Origin: PMG-095 sp049324695
GTDB taxonomy: Bacteria > Myxococcota_A > Polyangia > Polyangiales > Polyangiaceae
Direction: 5' to 3'
Assembly (NCBI GenBank): GCA_049324695.1
Contig: JBMOMJ010000064.1
Span: 167,811 to 231,810, forward strand
DNA: 64,000 nucleotides
Part shown: piece after piece, positions 20,583 to 29,740 of the stretch
Layout of the letters: every line of letters starts with the position of its first letter
How positions within the stretch are numbered: the first letter of the stretch is position 1
Program-made: the position numbers and the translations under genes
The notes under the pieces: model-generated
What the model was told of the DNA's origin: nothing
Databases searched by the model: none
The model's input: only the letters and a program-made list of their open reading frames with translations

Positions 20583-21926
20583 CTATTCGGCGCGCTGCTT
20601 CGAGCCGAAAGGTGCAATTTCTTGCCATTCGCGAAGGCTCGGCGGGCGCTGCAAGCAGCTGAGCCACGGCGCGTTCCTTTGAACGATCGCGCGTGCTCGC
20701 TCCGCGTTGGCCGCACCAACGAACATCACCGCACGAAAACGTTGACCACGCGTGCGCAGTAGCTTGGGCAGCGACTCTTGGCAGATCTCGATGCCGTTGC
20801 GACCGAGTTCGGAACGGACCGCTTTCCCCATCATGCCGCATTCACAGGCGACGCTCACGTGGTAGCCGTCGTGTCGTACCTGCCTGGCAAAGTCCAAGTA
20901 CTCGCGCAGCTCGGCGTCCCTCGCTGAATCAGGGCTGCGTGGCAAGCACAGCAGCAAGCCGGGCACTTGCAGCCGTTCGGCGCTGGCGCGCACGTCGTCG
21001 TCGGCGGAGGGATGCGTCGCGAGACGCGGCCGCCAGCGTTGGGCAAAGCGCTCGCGATTGACGAGCAGCGAGCGCTTCAAGCCATGCTTCGGATTCTTGC
21101 CGTGCGTGACGCCGTGATAGTGGACCACGCGTGATAGCGGCTGGTACATGACGTCGAAGCCGGCCTCTCGCACACGAAACGCCAAATCGGTGTCTTCGTA
21201 GTAGGCGGGCGCGAAGTACTCGTCGAAGCCGCCGAGATCCCGCCACAGAGCGCGCGGCAAAAGCACACAAGCGGCCGAGCAGTAGTCGACGCTGCGCGCG
21301 AAGTTATAACGCGGACGCTCCGGATCAGCCCAGCGACCGTAGTTTTCGCAAGATGCGTCGGCAAACACGATGCCGCCGGCTTCTTGCAGGCGCCCGTCAG
21401 CGAAGAGCAGCTTCGACCCCACCAAACCCACGCGAGGAAACGCTTCGAAGGTGTTTACCAACTCGGCGAGCCAGCGCGGCGTGACGCGAGTATCGTTGTT
21501 GAGCAGGCAGAGCCAGCGGCCACGTGCACTCTCGGCAGCGCGGTTGTTCGAACGCAGATAACCCAGGTTGCTCGCGTTCTCGATCATTCGCACGTTGTCG
21601 ACCCGGCTCAGCATTTGCCGTGTGCAATCCGGTGAACAGTCGTCCACCACGATGACCTCGAAGCTTACCCCCGCATCGATCTCTGCCAACGCCGCCAGGC
21701 AATTCCACGTCGTTGCGAACTTGCCGTACACAGGAACGATGATGCTGACTTTGGGCTCCGCGCACTCTGGCAGAAGCAGCCGGCGTGCTTGCATGTCCTG
21801 CAGCACTTCCGCATCGCTCGGCAGCTCGGGAAAACGTTCGCGCTCGAACCAGCCGAGCGGCTCCGTTGCATCAGCCACGTGGGCACGCGCCGCGGCAATG
21901 ACTCGATTCGCAAGCTGCGTGACCAT
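20583..21926 (-). CDS. Family 2 glycosyltransferase
   Basis: 447 residues. It carries a GT-A core at about 58-290: VSIIVPVYGKFATTWNCLAAL, VVDDCSPD, LNNDTRVTPRW (DxD-like metal site) and GGFDEYFAPAYYEDTDLAFR, as in rhamnosyl- or O-antigen-type GT2 enzymes. A C-terminal region of about 150 residues has no clear match. It should add sugars to a surface polysaccharide on the cytoplasmic face. Its start codon overlaps the stop of the preceding GT2 gene (TGATG). Confidence 0.88.
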   Translation of the reverse strand: MVTQLANRVIAAARAHVADATEPLGWFERERFPELPSDAEVLQDMQARRLLLPECAEPKVSIIVPVYGKFATTWNCLAALAEIDAGVSFEVIVVDDCSPDCTRQMLSRVDNVRMIENASNLGYLRSNNRAAESARGRWLCLLNNDTRVTPRWLAELVNTFEAFPRVGLVGSKLLFADGRLQEAGGIVFADASCENYGRWADPERPRYNFARSVDYCSAACVLLPRALWRDLGGFDEYFAPAYYEDTDLAFRVREAGFDVMYQPLSRVVHYHGVTHGKNPKHGLKRSLLVNRERFAQRWRPRLATHPSADDDVRASAERLQVPGLLLCLPRSPDSARDAELREYLDFARQVRHDGYHVSVACECGMMGKAVRSELGRNGIEICQESLPKLLRTRGQRFRAVMFVGAANAERARAIVQRNAPWLSCLQRPPSLREWQEIAPFGSKQRAE

Positions 21927-22798
21927 CAGGAAGCCCGCTCCGTACGCAACGCATCCGCTTGCGCGTACTCCCTCAGTGCCGCCTCTGCCTCCTCGGCGTA
22001 GTAACTGCGAATCGTCGCGCGATCATTGGAGCTCGCGAGCTCGAACAGCTTGGAAGACGCGACGACGCGGTAGCAAGCCATGAGCAATGAAAGGTGCAAA
22101 CCGCGCCAACCGTCGCGAAAACCGGCGTGCAAGAAGTAACGTTTGCCAAACTCCCGTGTCGCTTGCTGCAGTGTGCGCAAGAGCGATGGCTTTTCGCCGC
22201 GAGCGTGCGCCTGCTCAGCTTCGATGCTGGTGTAGCGATTCAGCTTTTCGATGAACTGCGCCGTGTCCAGGTAATTGAAGTGCAGGATTGCATTGCCTTC
22301 CTCGAAGGGGAGCTCATAGCTGTTGGCCCCATCCGCACGCATGTAACCGCGATGGATGCGACCGGAAGTAACCAGCTTGCCACGCCGAAAGAAGCGTTCG
22401 TGGCGGTCCCGCTCCGGGTTCCAACCGGTGTGATTCAGGCGTGCGCCGAGCAAGTAGTTGACGCGCGGAATGCTCACCAAATCGATATCGTCGCGCAGGC
22501 TCAAGCGACGCAAGTTGGCGCTCAACTTCGCCGGTACGACCTCGTCGGCGTCGAGCAGCAGCACCCAATCAGCGCTGCACTTCTCGATCCCAAACGCGCG
22601 CGCGGGTTCACAAAAACCGAGCGGCTCGTGCAAGTACACTTCGGCCCCATAGGCATGAGCGATCTCGCGCGTGCGATCGCTGCTGTGCATATCGACCACC
22701 ACGATTTGGTCAACCCAAGGCACCAACGAACGCAGCGCAAAGGGGAGATTGTGCTCTTCCTGCAAGGTGTTGATGACCGCTGAAATTCTCGGATTCAT
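21926..22798 (-). CDS. Family 2 glycosyltransferase (WaaE/KdtX-like)
   Basis: 290 residues. ISAVINTLQEEHNLPFALRSL, QIVVVDMHSSDRT and WVLLLDADEVV are typical of the LPS-core GT2 group, with the basic domain RDRHERFFRRGK and GRIHRGYM in the C-terminal half. ATG 22798 was chosen because it overlaps the flippase stop (ATGA). It is the middle gene of a tightly coupled flippase-GT2-GT2 operon for a surface glycan. Confidence 0.87.
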   Translation of the reverse strand: MNPRISAVINTLQEEHNLPFALRSLVPWVDQIVVVDMHSSDRTREIAHAYGAEVYLHEPLGFCEPARAFGIEKCSADWVLLLDADEVVPAKLSANLRRLSLRDDIDLVSIPRVNYLLGARLNHTGWNPERDRHERFFRRGKLVTSGRIHRGYMRADGANSYELPFEEGNAILHFNYLDTAQFIEKLNRYTSIEAEQAHARGEKPSLLRTLQQATREFGKRYFLHAGFRDGWRGLHLSLLMACYRVVASSKLFELASSNDRATIRSYYAEEAEAALREYAQADALRTERAS

Positions 22799-24252
22799 GT
22801 GCGCCTGCTGAGTGCCGCTAGCGCCGCGCGCGCCTGCCCTTTGTCGATCAAGAGCAAGAGGCACGCGAAGCTTGCGAGAGAAACCAACACATACGCAATC
22901 AGGCCGCGCGCGTTGGTCGCTGGATGCATCCGCTCGAGCCAAAGAGCGCCCGCGCCGCCGGCGAACGCACACAACCACACGCGGCCGACCACGGGAACGA
23001 TGCGAAACGGCACGAGCCGCCGCGCCCTCTCGAACACCGCGAAATTGGTGAACTGCACCAAGGCGTTAGCCAGCGCAAAGCCCACCGCGCCCAACCACAA
23101 CACCAACGGCGCACCCAGCAACCAAGTCGAGAGCATCCACACGACGGCGAAACTCAAGGCCAAACGCGAATGCCCGAGCGCATTGAACAAACCGAGCAGA
23201 GGCGTCACCGTTGGCACGAACAAGTTCGCAAACGCCACCAGCAAAAACAGTGGCTTCGCCTGCAACCACTGCGTTCCGAACACGATGCGCGTAATCGGCT
23301 CGAACAGCGCCACTGTCGTCACTGCCAGTGGCGCAGTCACCGCGTTCGTCGCCCAAATCGTACGCTCCACGAAGCGCGCCAGCGCCGCCGAGTCGTGACT
23401 CACCCGCGCGAACATCGGCAAGTAGAGCCGGTGAAAGGGTGACAGCGCCATCAACGCGTACACCGCCAACGTCTGCGACCAATTGATATAGCCGACGTCT
23501 GCAGCGCCGAGTGTCAAACCCACCAACACCGGCGTGATGCTGTCCTTCACCAGCGAAACCAAACCGATGCCCTGAAACGCAATCCCAAACCCCAGATGCT
23601 TTCGCACCAAAGGCCAATCCCACGTCCAACCGAGCTCCGCCGGCGCCAGCAGCTGAATCGCCACCGCCCCCAACAATGAACGCAGCAGCATTGCCAGCGC
23701 AAAGCTCGTCGCGCCAAACCCCAAGTACGCCAACGCAACCGCCGTCACGTTGTACGCCAGCGCCTCCAACGTATCTACGATCGCAAGCCGATCGAAGCGC
23801 AACGTTCGCTCCAAACGAATCGTCGGAATCGCTCGCAAACCACTGAAGAAGAACGCCAGCGCGACCAACCGCAACGTCAACGCGTACTCGCCGCCCAACC
23901 CGTACGCCCGCGCAACACTCGGCGCTGCCAACGCAAACGCCACCACCACCCCACCAATCAAAATTTGCTGAAAGCTGAACACCGCGCGATATTCACGCGC
24001 GCCCGGCTCTGCCTCGCTGCGAATCAAACTCGCGCCCAACCCGGCGTCGCCGAAGCGGGCGAGAAAACTCTGCGCGAACGTCACCAGCGCATACACCCCG
24101 AACTCAGCCGGCGACAACAAACGCGCCAGCAGAATCACACCCAATAAATTGGTGACCTGCACCAACGCTTGCCGCAAAGCCAACGACGCCGCGCCGCTCA
24201 CCGCCTTGCGAGCCACAGCGCGAATCGGATCAATCGGCAGCGCGTTCGCCAT
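22795..24252 (-). CDS. Polysaccharide flippase (Wzx/MOP superfamily)
   Basis: 485 residues from ATG 24252. About 12-14 membrane segments. The opening (ALRQALVQVTNLLGVILLARLLSPAEFGVYALV) and GDAGLGASLIR are hallmarks of Wzx-type oligosaccharide flippases, which move lipid-linked glycans across the inner membrane. It is the first gene of the operon and is followed with overlaps by two glycosyltransferases. A 25-residue longer start is possible but would add a non-hydrophobic leader. Confidence 0.88.
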   Translation of the reverse strand: MANALPIDPIRAVARKAVSGAASLALRQALVQVTNLLGVILLARLLSPAEFGVYALVTFAQSFLARFGDAGLGASLIRSEAEPGAREYRAVFSFQQILIGGVVVAFALAAPSVARAYGLGGEYALTLRLVALAFFFSGLRAIPTIRLERTLRFDRLAIVDTLEALAYNVTAVALAYLGFGATSFALAMLLRSLLGAVAIQLLAPAELGWTWDWPLVRKHLGFGIAFQGIGLVSLVKDSITPVLVGLTLGAADVGYINWSQTLAVYALMALSPFHRLYLPMFARVSHDSAALARFVERTIWATNAVTAPLAVTTVALFEPITRIVFGTQWLQAKPLFLLVAFANLFVPTVTPLLGLFNALGHSRLALSFAVVWMLSTWLLGAPLVLWLGAVGFALANALVQFTNFAVFERARRLVPFRIVPVVGRVWLCAFAGGAGALWLERMHPATNARGLIAYVLVSLASFACLLLLIDKGQARAALAALSRRT

Positions 24253-24367
24253 GCCCGCCGTCGCCGTTGCACGAAGCGTGCACACCCTCACAGCGCGCGA
24301 AACACAGCCTCCTGTCGCTCTTGCCAACGCGCCACCACCCGAACGTTGCTACAACGTCACCGCCGTT

Positions 24368-24417
24368 CCCTTCGCGTCGCACGACTTTCGCCCGCCGCCC
24401 CCTTCGCGTCGCACGAC
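24368..24417. repeat. Short direct repeat, two copies
   Basis: CCCTTCGCGTCGCACGAC occurs at 24368-24385 and 24400-24417 in the intergenic space between the divergent flippase and SDR genes. Its role is unknown. Confidence 0.5.
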
Positions 24418-24524
24418 CCGCGCACGCCGGCCCACACCCCTGTGACCAGGCGGCACAGCGTGAGCCCTAGCCACTGAAAACACTCCGCAGCGCTTGCCCG
24501 ACCCGCCGCGACTATACTCGCCCC

Positions 24525-25268
24525 ATGCGTGAACGAGTCCTCATCTTGGGCGCCACCTCGGCCATCGCCTCCGAAATTGCACAAATCTACGCCGCGCGTG
24601 GTGCACGCCTCCACCTCGTCGGCCGCAACCCAGAAAAACTCGCCCAAGTTCAGGCTCGCGTCTCTGTCTCCGACGCTACCTCCGAAATCGCCGACTTCTC
24701 GAATCTCGAACGCAACGAAGCCGTCATCCAACGCGCACTCAACACCCTCGATGGCCTCGACTCAGTTGTCATTGCACACGGCGATCTCGGCGACCAACTC
24801 GCGAGCGAACGCTCCTTCCATGACGCTGAACCCATCCTGCGCACCAACTTCATCAGCGTCGTCTCCCTCCTCATTCCCCTCGCCAACCACCTCGAAGCCG
24901 CGCGCAGCGGACGCATCGGCGTCATCACCTCTGTCGCTGGCGATCGCGGCCGACCCCGCAACTACACCTACGGCGCGGCCAAAGGGGCACTCAACATCTT
25001 CCTCCAAGGCCTCCGCTCACGCCTTTATCCCGCCGGTGTCCACGTCACCACACTCAAACTCGGCCCCGTCGACACCCCCATGACCACCACTCACAAGAAG
25101 AACGCCCTCTTCGGCAAACCTCAACCTGTCGCCACCCAAATCGTCGCCGCCATCGACGCTGGCAAGGCCGAAGCCTACGTCCCCGCCATTTGGGCCGCCA
25201 TCATGCCCGTCGTCAAACACGCTCCCGAACCCCTATTTCAAGCTCTCCCCTTCTTGTCCGGCAGATAG
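24525..25268 (+). CDS. Short-chain dehydrogenase/reductase (DprE2-like)
   Basis: 247 residues. NAD(P) motif LILGATSAIASEIAQIYA, VITSVAGDRGR and catalytic YGAAKGAL (YxxxK) identify a classical SDR. The overall length and GDRGRxxNYxYGAAKGAL pattern resemble DprE2-type keto-reductases that act on polyprenyl-linked sugars, which would suit the neighbouring polysaccharide operon. The substrate is inferred. A second relative lies at 41.5-42.2 kb. Confidence 0.85.
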   Translation: MRERVLILGATSAIASEIAQIYAARGARLHLVGRNPEKLAQVQARVSVSDATSEIADFSNLERNEAVIQRALNTLDGLDSVVIAHGDLGDQLASERSFHDAEPILRTNFISVVSLLIPLANHLEAARSGRIGVITSVAGDRGRPRNYTYGAAKGALNIFLQGLRSRLYPAGVHVTTLKLGPVDTPMTTTHKKNALFGKPQPVATQIVAAIDAGKAEAYVPAIWAAIMPVVKHAPEPLFQALPFLSGR

Positions 25269-25286
25269 TCCTCTCCACTTCGTCAT

Positions 25287-25390
25287 TTCGTCACGCCCTC
25301 GTCTGGGGCGCACTCTACGCACGCACCAAAAACCTCGTCGCCCCAGCCTTCGCTCACTTTCTCAACTGGAACATCAACGTCTTTCTCTAA
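25287..25390 (+). pseudogene. Remnant of a CPBP/CAAX-type membrane protease C-terminus
   Basis: The frame reading ALVWGALYARTKNLVAPAF and AHFLNWNINVF before a stop resembles the last membrane helices of CPBP-family intramembrane proteases (LGxxYxRTGNLxxPIxxHxxxN). No upstream EExxxR motif or start is present, so it appears to be a decayed tail left between the SDR and a small hypothetical gene. Confidence 0.4.
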
Positions 25391-25617
25391 CGCGCGACCC
25401 AACTTCCAGAAACTGATTTTGGGCAAACGCCGTAACGAGCGCGACCCAATACGCCGCTCGGCGCAAGGCAACTCTGCCGCGCACCGAGCGCGTCCGCAGC
25501 CGCGCCCCGCCCCCATTTTTGTGTTGCTCACCGTACCTAGCCATCGCGCCCGCTCGCTCTGGTTCGCTCCTCCGCCGCTGCGATGCCCAACGGTTCCCCT
25601 CGCGCTAGACTCCCCCG

Positions 25618-26055
25618 ATGGGCTTGCTCGATCGCTCCGGTGAAGAATGGAAACGCATTGTCGAAAGCGGGCGCGCCGCTGCCCGCCGCGCCAGCGAACG
25701 CGCTCTTGAACCAATCCAGCGCGCCATCGAAGCCAGCACCGCCATCCAAGCCGGTCGTGACGCACCCCTTCAGCAAACCGGACCGGAGCCGCCCGTCGTT
25801 GCTCGCCTCATGGTCGAAATCCGCAGCGACGGATCCCAAACCATCGCTCGCGGCGCGCTCGAGGATCTCACCACCGGCCAAAAAGTCGCCGTTCGCGCTG
25901 ACGGCACCTCTCCCGCACAACTCGCGCGCTCCCTCGCTGCAACGCTCGTGACTCTCCCGGCGTTCGCAGCGCGCATCGCCCGCTCCATCCAGCGCGGTGA
26001 GATCCCCGCCGCTCCTCCCAAAGACGATTTGCCGCCGGATCAATCAGAACGGTAG
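25618..26055 (+). CDS. Small hypothetical protein
   Basis: 145 residues. The N-terminal 50 residues are a charged amphipathic helix (LLDRSGEEWKRIVESGRAAARRASERALEP). The middle forms probable strands (ARLMVEIRSDGSQTIARG, GQKVAVRADGTS), then another helix. No signal peptide or family was recognised. It is convergent with the EGF-domain lipoprotein gene. Confidence 0.6.
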   Translation: MGLLDRSGEEWKRIVESGRAAARRASERALEPIQRAIEASTAIQAGRDAPLQQTGPEPPVVARLMVEIRSDGSQTIARGALEDLTTGQKVAVRADGTSPAQLARSLAATLVTLPAFAARIARSIQRGEIPAAPPKDDLPPDQSER

Positions 26056-26111
26056 ACCCAACTCAATACTTGCGATCGAGTGTGCGCGCGTTGCGCAATG
26101 TTTCCTCCCAA

Positions 26112-27686
26112 CTACGGCAAGTGCACCACGTAGGGACCGACGCCGTCTCCGACAAACACCTTTCCGTCGTCCGAAACAGCGACGATGCCCGCGCGGGTGG
26201 CGGTGCTTGGAAGCAACGCCATGAACTCTGGATATCGGTCGATGCCGTCGAAGTCGAGAAACTCACCGCCATCTGTGGAATATCCCGCCACGACGCTGCC
26301 GTCCCCACTACAGACGCGCGCACCCGGCAAGATTTCCTCGACATGAGCGCCGCGCCAACGCGCGCCCTTGCCGTTGATTAGCCAACCGCGATCGAAAAGG
26401 AGCGTAATGTCTGCTGCACCGACGAACGTCGATCCATCGGAGCTGACCAGCACCGACCTCTGCGGCCCTAGGGCCTCGCCTGCCAAGCGGCGCAGACCAT
26501 AGCGACTAGACCACGCCATCGGTTTGTAGCCATCCACTGACAGGCCAACAATCGAGCCATCGGCGCTGACAGAAACGAAGGCGTTTCCCTGGGCGTCCCC
26601 TATCGTCTCCACGAGGTCCTGGAACGACGTCGGCGTCGCGCGGAACGCAGTCAGTTCGGGATACCGTCCGTGCACTCCTACCAGCACGTTTCCGTCCGCG
26701 CTCATGCTGGTGATGATCGCCGCTGCCAGCTCTCCCTCTAAGAACTTGGTTTGACCGTCACGCCAGATGAAGCTCTTCCCAGGCCAGCCAATGGCCGGCT
26801 GAAGGTCAGCGCCACACACACCCACTACAACGCTGCCATCGCCATTAACGACGGTCGCCTCGCAATGTGGAACATCTGTCGGAGGATCGGTCGGACCGAT
26901 ATCGAACACCGTGTCCTTGGCCAAATCATAGACAAGTGCGTGAGTGACACCACGTGGGTTCGAATCGCTCTTGAACTTCTGGCTCCCGACGACATGGGTG
27001 CCATCGCGACTTAATCCATAGACATACCCGAGCCCAAGCTTCTGAAACTTACGGTGCTGACAACCAGGCCCAGTGAAGCCCTCGGGACACTCGCACGTGA
27101 AACTCCCGATCGTGTTCGTGCACGCTCCAGGACAAACATTACCGGTGCACTCGTTGATGTCTTCATCGCAGAGTGCGCCAGTAAAGCCCGGCTTGCATTG
27201 ACAATACGATCCCGTTGGGTTCGTGACGCACGTGCCATGCACGCCACAATGAAATCCGTCGCACTGTGCTGGATCGAAAGTCCAAACTCGATATCCTGCC
27301 GCTCCTGCTTCGGCTTCGTTGCTTCCACCCGTCGCAAGCGTTCCACCAGCGCCAGTCCCTCCGATGCCCCCTTCGGAGCGCACACCAGTCGCACCCCCAT
27401 CTCCAGCGTTCCCGCCTTCTGTTGGCACTCCGCCGTGACCAGCGGCACCACCATGCCCAGTCGCGCCACCTTCGCCGGCGGCTCTAGGGCCGCTCGCGCC
27501 ACCGTAGCTTTTTACGCCACCTTGGAGCGCCGAGACGCCACCGGCGGAAGAGCCTCCATTCGCGACTGCGCCTCCGTTCGCGCTGCCACCGCAAGTCGAA
27601 CAGGCATCGTCTGTGTCAGAGCAACCAACGTTCCAAAGCCAGCCGCCAAACCAAAGCACCGAATAAGCAAGTTCCTTCGTTCGCAC
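26112..27686 (-). CDS. EGF-domain lipoprotein with Gly-rich linker and HAF-like repeats
   Basis: 524 residues from GTG 27686, chosen because GGAGG lies 4 bases upstream and the product then begins with a signal peptide and lipobox (WLWNVGC). A linker of over 100 residues rich in Gly/Ala/Ser/Asn follows, then two EGF-like domains (CDGFHCGVHGTC...CKPGF; DINECTGNVC...CECPEGFTGPGC). The C-terminal half has about six beta-rich units of the type VSADGSIVGLSVDGYKPMAW, similar to HAF extracellular repeats. It is probably a surface adhesin-like protein. Confidence 0.8.
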   Translation of the reverse strand: MRTKELAYSVLWFGGWLWNVGCSDTDDACSTCGGSANGGAVANGGSSAGGVSALQGGVKSYGGASGPRAAGEGGATGHGGAAGHGGVPTEGGNAGDGGATGVRSEGGIGGTGAGGTLATGGSNEAEAGAAGYRVWTFDPAQCDGFHCGVHGTCVTNPTGSYCQCKPGFTGALCDEDINECTGNVCPGACTNTIGSFTCECPEGFTGPGCQHRKFQKLGLGYVYGLSRDGTHVVGSQKFKSDSNPRGVTHALVYDLAKDTVFDIGPTDPPTDVPHCEATVVNGDGSVVVGVCGADLQPAIGWPGKSFIWRDGQTKFLEGELAAAIITSMSADGNVLVGVHGRYPELTAFRATPTSFQDLVETIGDAQGNAFVSVSADGSIVGLSVDGYKPMAWSSRYGLRRLAGEALGPQRSVLVSSDGSTFVGAADITLLFDRGWLINGKGARWRGAHVEEILPGARVCSGDGSVVAGYSTDGGEFLDFDGIDRYPEFMALLPSTATRAGIVAVSDDGKVFVGDGVGPYVVHLP

Positions 27687-27923
27687 GACGCCTCCAAGAA
27701 ATCTTATCTTAGCACCTGCGACGGGACGCCGCGAAGCCGCTGACGCTACGAAAGTCGCGCTTCCACAATAAGGTTGATGCTGTGCCCCCGCGCAACGTTC
27801 ACGAGCACCGTCTCGATGAGCGGAGGTACGTTCCTCCACCGCCAAGTCGAAACTGGACTCGGCTGGACAAACAAAGCAGCAACACCAGCGGCGCCGCTTT
27901 TGTAGAAACGGTCCTTCAACGCC

Positions 27924-28169
27924 TTGTTCATAAAGCGCGCCCCGAAGCGTCAAATCACCGCTCTGAACGAATTGCTGCAGGGTGCAGTCCGCGCGGAGGT
28001 GCGTAGGCGAGAGCTACTCGCCGAAGCGGATCGCCACATCACCGACTTGGCCGAGGAGGTCGGTAAACCCTCAGCGCGAGATCGGGCGCATGCCGCAGCA
28101 ATTAGACAGCGTATCGTCGAGCGGCGCGGCTCGGGTGCGTCGGCGAAACGTCATCGTAAAGCGGGTTAA
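27924..28169 (+). CDS. Possible small helical protein
   Basis: 81 residues in a frame that opens only with TTG. The product is helical and charged (RRELLAEADRHITDLAEEVG, RDRAHAAAIRQRIVERR), somewhat like small antitoxins, but no toxin neighbour is visible. It lies in the 640-base gap between two divergent genes. Coding status is doubtful. Confidence 0.3.
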   Translation: MFIKRAPKRQITALNELLQGAVRAEVRRRELLAEADRHITDLAEEVGKPSARDRAHAAAIRQRIVERRGSGASAKRHRKAG

Positions 28170-28324
28170 TCGAACATGCTGTAAACTTCGTCGCCATCTG
28201 AGAGCGGCGGCAGTAAGTATAAACGCGGCCCACGTGGGGTCGCTATCGACAAACTCACATGAATTTGAAGGATGACCCCCATGCGCAGCAGGGGTTTTGC
28301 GAAGCCGTTCGGCTGCGTGCTTTG

Positions 28325-29740
28325 ATGCCCGTCGAAGCAAGGAGCTCGATCGCGACGTGCTTGGTTGCGCTCGCGCTGGCACTGGCTGGGTGCGCACCGG
28401 CGCCGGCGGCTGTTGCGCCGAGCAGTGCGCCGGAGTTCGATCCGTTGAGCGCTACGACTCCGACGCAGAGCTATGCGCTTGCGAACGGTTTGCGCGTCGT
28501 CTTGAATGAGGATCGGCGCGCACCGGTTTTGGTGGTGCGGGTGGTATACCGTGTGGGGTGGCGCGACGATCCTGCCGGGCATCGAGGGCTCGCTCATTTG
28601 GTCGAGCACTTGATGTTTCATGGTTCGAAGCACGTGAAGAATTTGCGGCACTTCGAGGAGCTGGAGCGCGCTGGCGGAACGAGTATTGGGGCCACGACGG
28701 GCGCGGATTACACGAATTATTGGGAACAGCTGCCGTCTGACGAGTTGGCGCTGCCGTTGTGGCTCGAGAGTGATCGGATGGAGTCAGGCTTGAGCACGCT
28801 GACAGACGCCGATTTGGATCGCGAGCGGCACATTTTGGCGCGTGAGTATTCGGAGAATGTGGAGAACGCGGGGTACGGGCGGGTAGCGGCGTTCACGGAG
28901 GCGCAGCTGTTTCCGAGCGGGCATGCTTATCATATCGATGCCGACAAGGGTGAGCAGTTGGGTGAGGTCACGCTGGCAGAGGCGCGTGAGTTCCATCGGA
29001 ATTACTACGGGCCCAACAATGCGGTGCTGGTGCTGAGTGGAAGTTTCGATTCTGCACGGGCCAAGGCGGCCGTGGAGCATTACTTCGGGCGAATTGCGTC
29101 GCGACCACTGACGACGCCGTCTGTCGAGCCTTCGTCGAGCGGCGAGCCTGCACCGCCTTCGTCGTCGAAGTTGCTGGTGGAGGCGAACGTGTTGCATCCG
29201 CGCGTAACGCTGTCGTGGCGCACGCCAGCGCTGTACCAGCCTGGTGACGCGGAGCTCGATGTGATTGCGCGGCATCTGAACGTCGAGTTGTTCATTCAGC
29301 GTGCCGCGGACGCGCCGTTCAGAAGCGGGGCTCGCGCCGATCAAGCGTCGCGTCATTTGGCGAGTGTGTTTAGCGTGTCGGCAGATCTACCGAGCGGGAC
29401 GGATGCGTCGCGCTTCATTGGATTGGTGGAAGGGAAGCTGTCGGACATCGCGCAACGTGGGCTCGATAGTTTCGCCGTCACCGGCGCCGCGTACACGATG
29501 CTATTTCAGTATTGCCTGGAGCACGATGCGCTGCTCAGTCGCTCACAACAGTTGGCGAGCAGTGTGTCGCTCCTCGGCGACAGTAAATTCCTCGATCACC
29601 AGAGCACACGTTACCGCACGTTGACTGGTGCAGCCGTGCAAAAGGTCGCGGCGCAATATCTAAAACCAGAGCTGCGCGTTTTGACGTTGGTGAGCCCCGT
29701 ACGCAACGCGCCCATCGCAGGCAGGTTGGTGGTCCGATGA
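28325..29740 (+). CDS. M16 zinc peptidase, active subunit, lipoprotein
   Basis: 471 residues from ATG 28325, which places a signal peptide and lipobox (LALALAGC) at the N-terminus. The inverted zinc motif HLVEH (His91, Glu94, His95) and downstream Glu region (ANYxN-like GADYTNYWEQLP) identify an M16 metallopeptidase. Two M16 domains are visible, the first catalytic. Its stop overlaps the start of the second M16 gene (ATGA). Likely an envelope peptidase that works as a heterodimer. Confidence 0.9.
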   Translation: MPVEARSSIATCLVALALALAGCAPAPAAVAPSSAPEFDPLSATTPTQSYALANGLRVVLNEDRRAPVLVVRVVYRVGWRDDPAGHRGLAHLVEHLMFHGSKHVKNLRHFEELERAGGTSIGATTGADYTNYWEQLPSDELALPLWLESDRMESGLSTLTDADLDRERHILAREYSENVENAGYGRVAAFTEAQLFPSGHAYHIDADKGEQLGEVTLAEAREFHRNYYGPNNAVLVLSGSFDSARAKAAVEHYFGRIASRPLTTPSVEPSSSGEPAPPSSSKLLVEANVLHPRVTLSWRTPALYQPGDAELDVIARHLNVELFIQRAADAPFRSGARADQASRHLASVFSVSADLPSGTDASRFIGLVEGKLSDIAQRGLDSFAVTGAAYTMLFQYCLEHDALLSRSQQLASSVSLLGDSKFLDHQSTRYRTLTGAAVQKVAAQYLKPELRVLTLVSPVRNAPIAGRLVVR

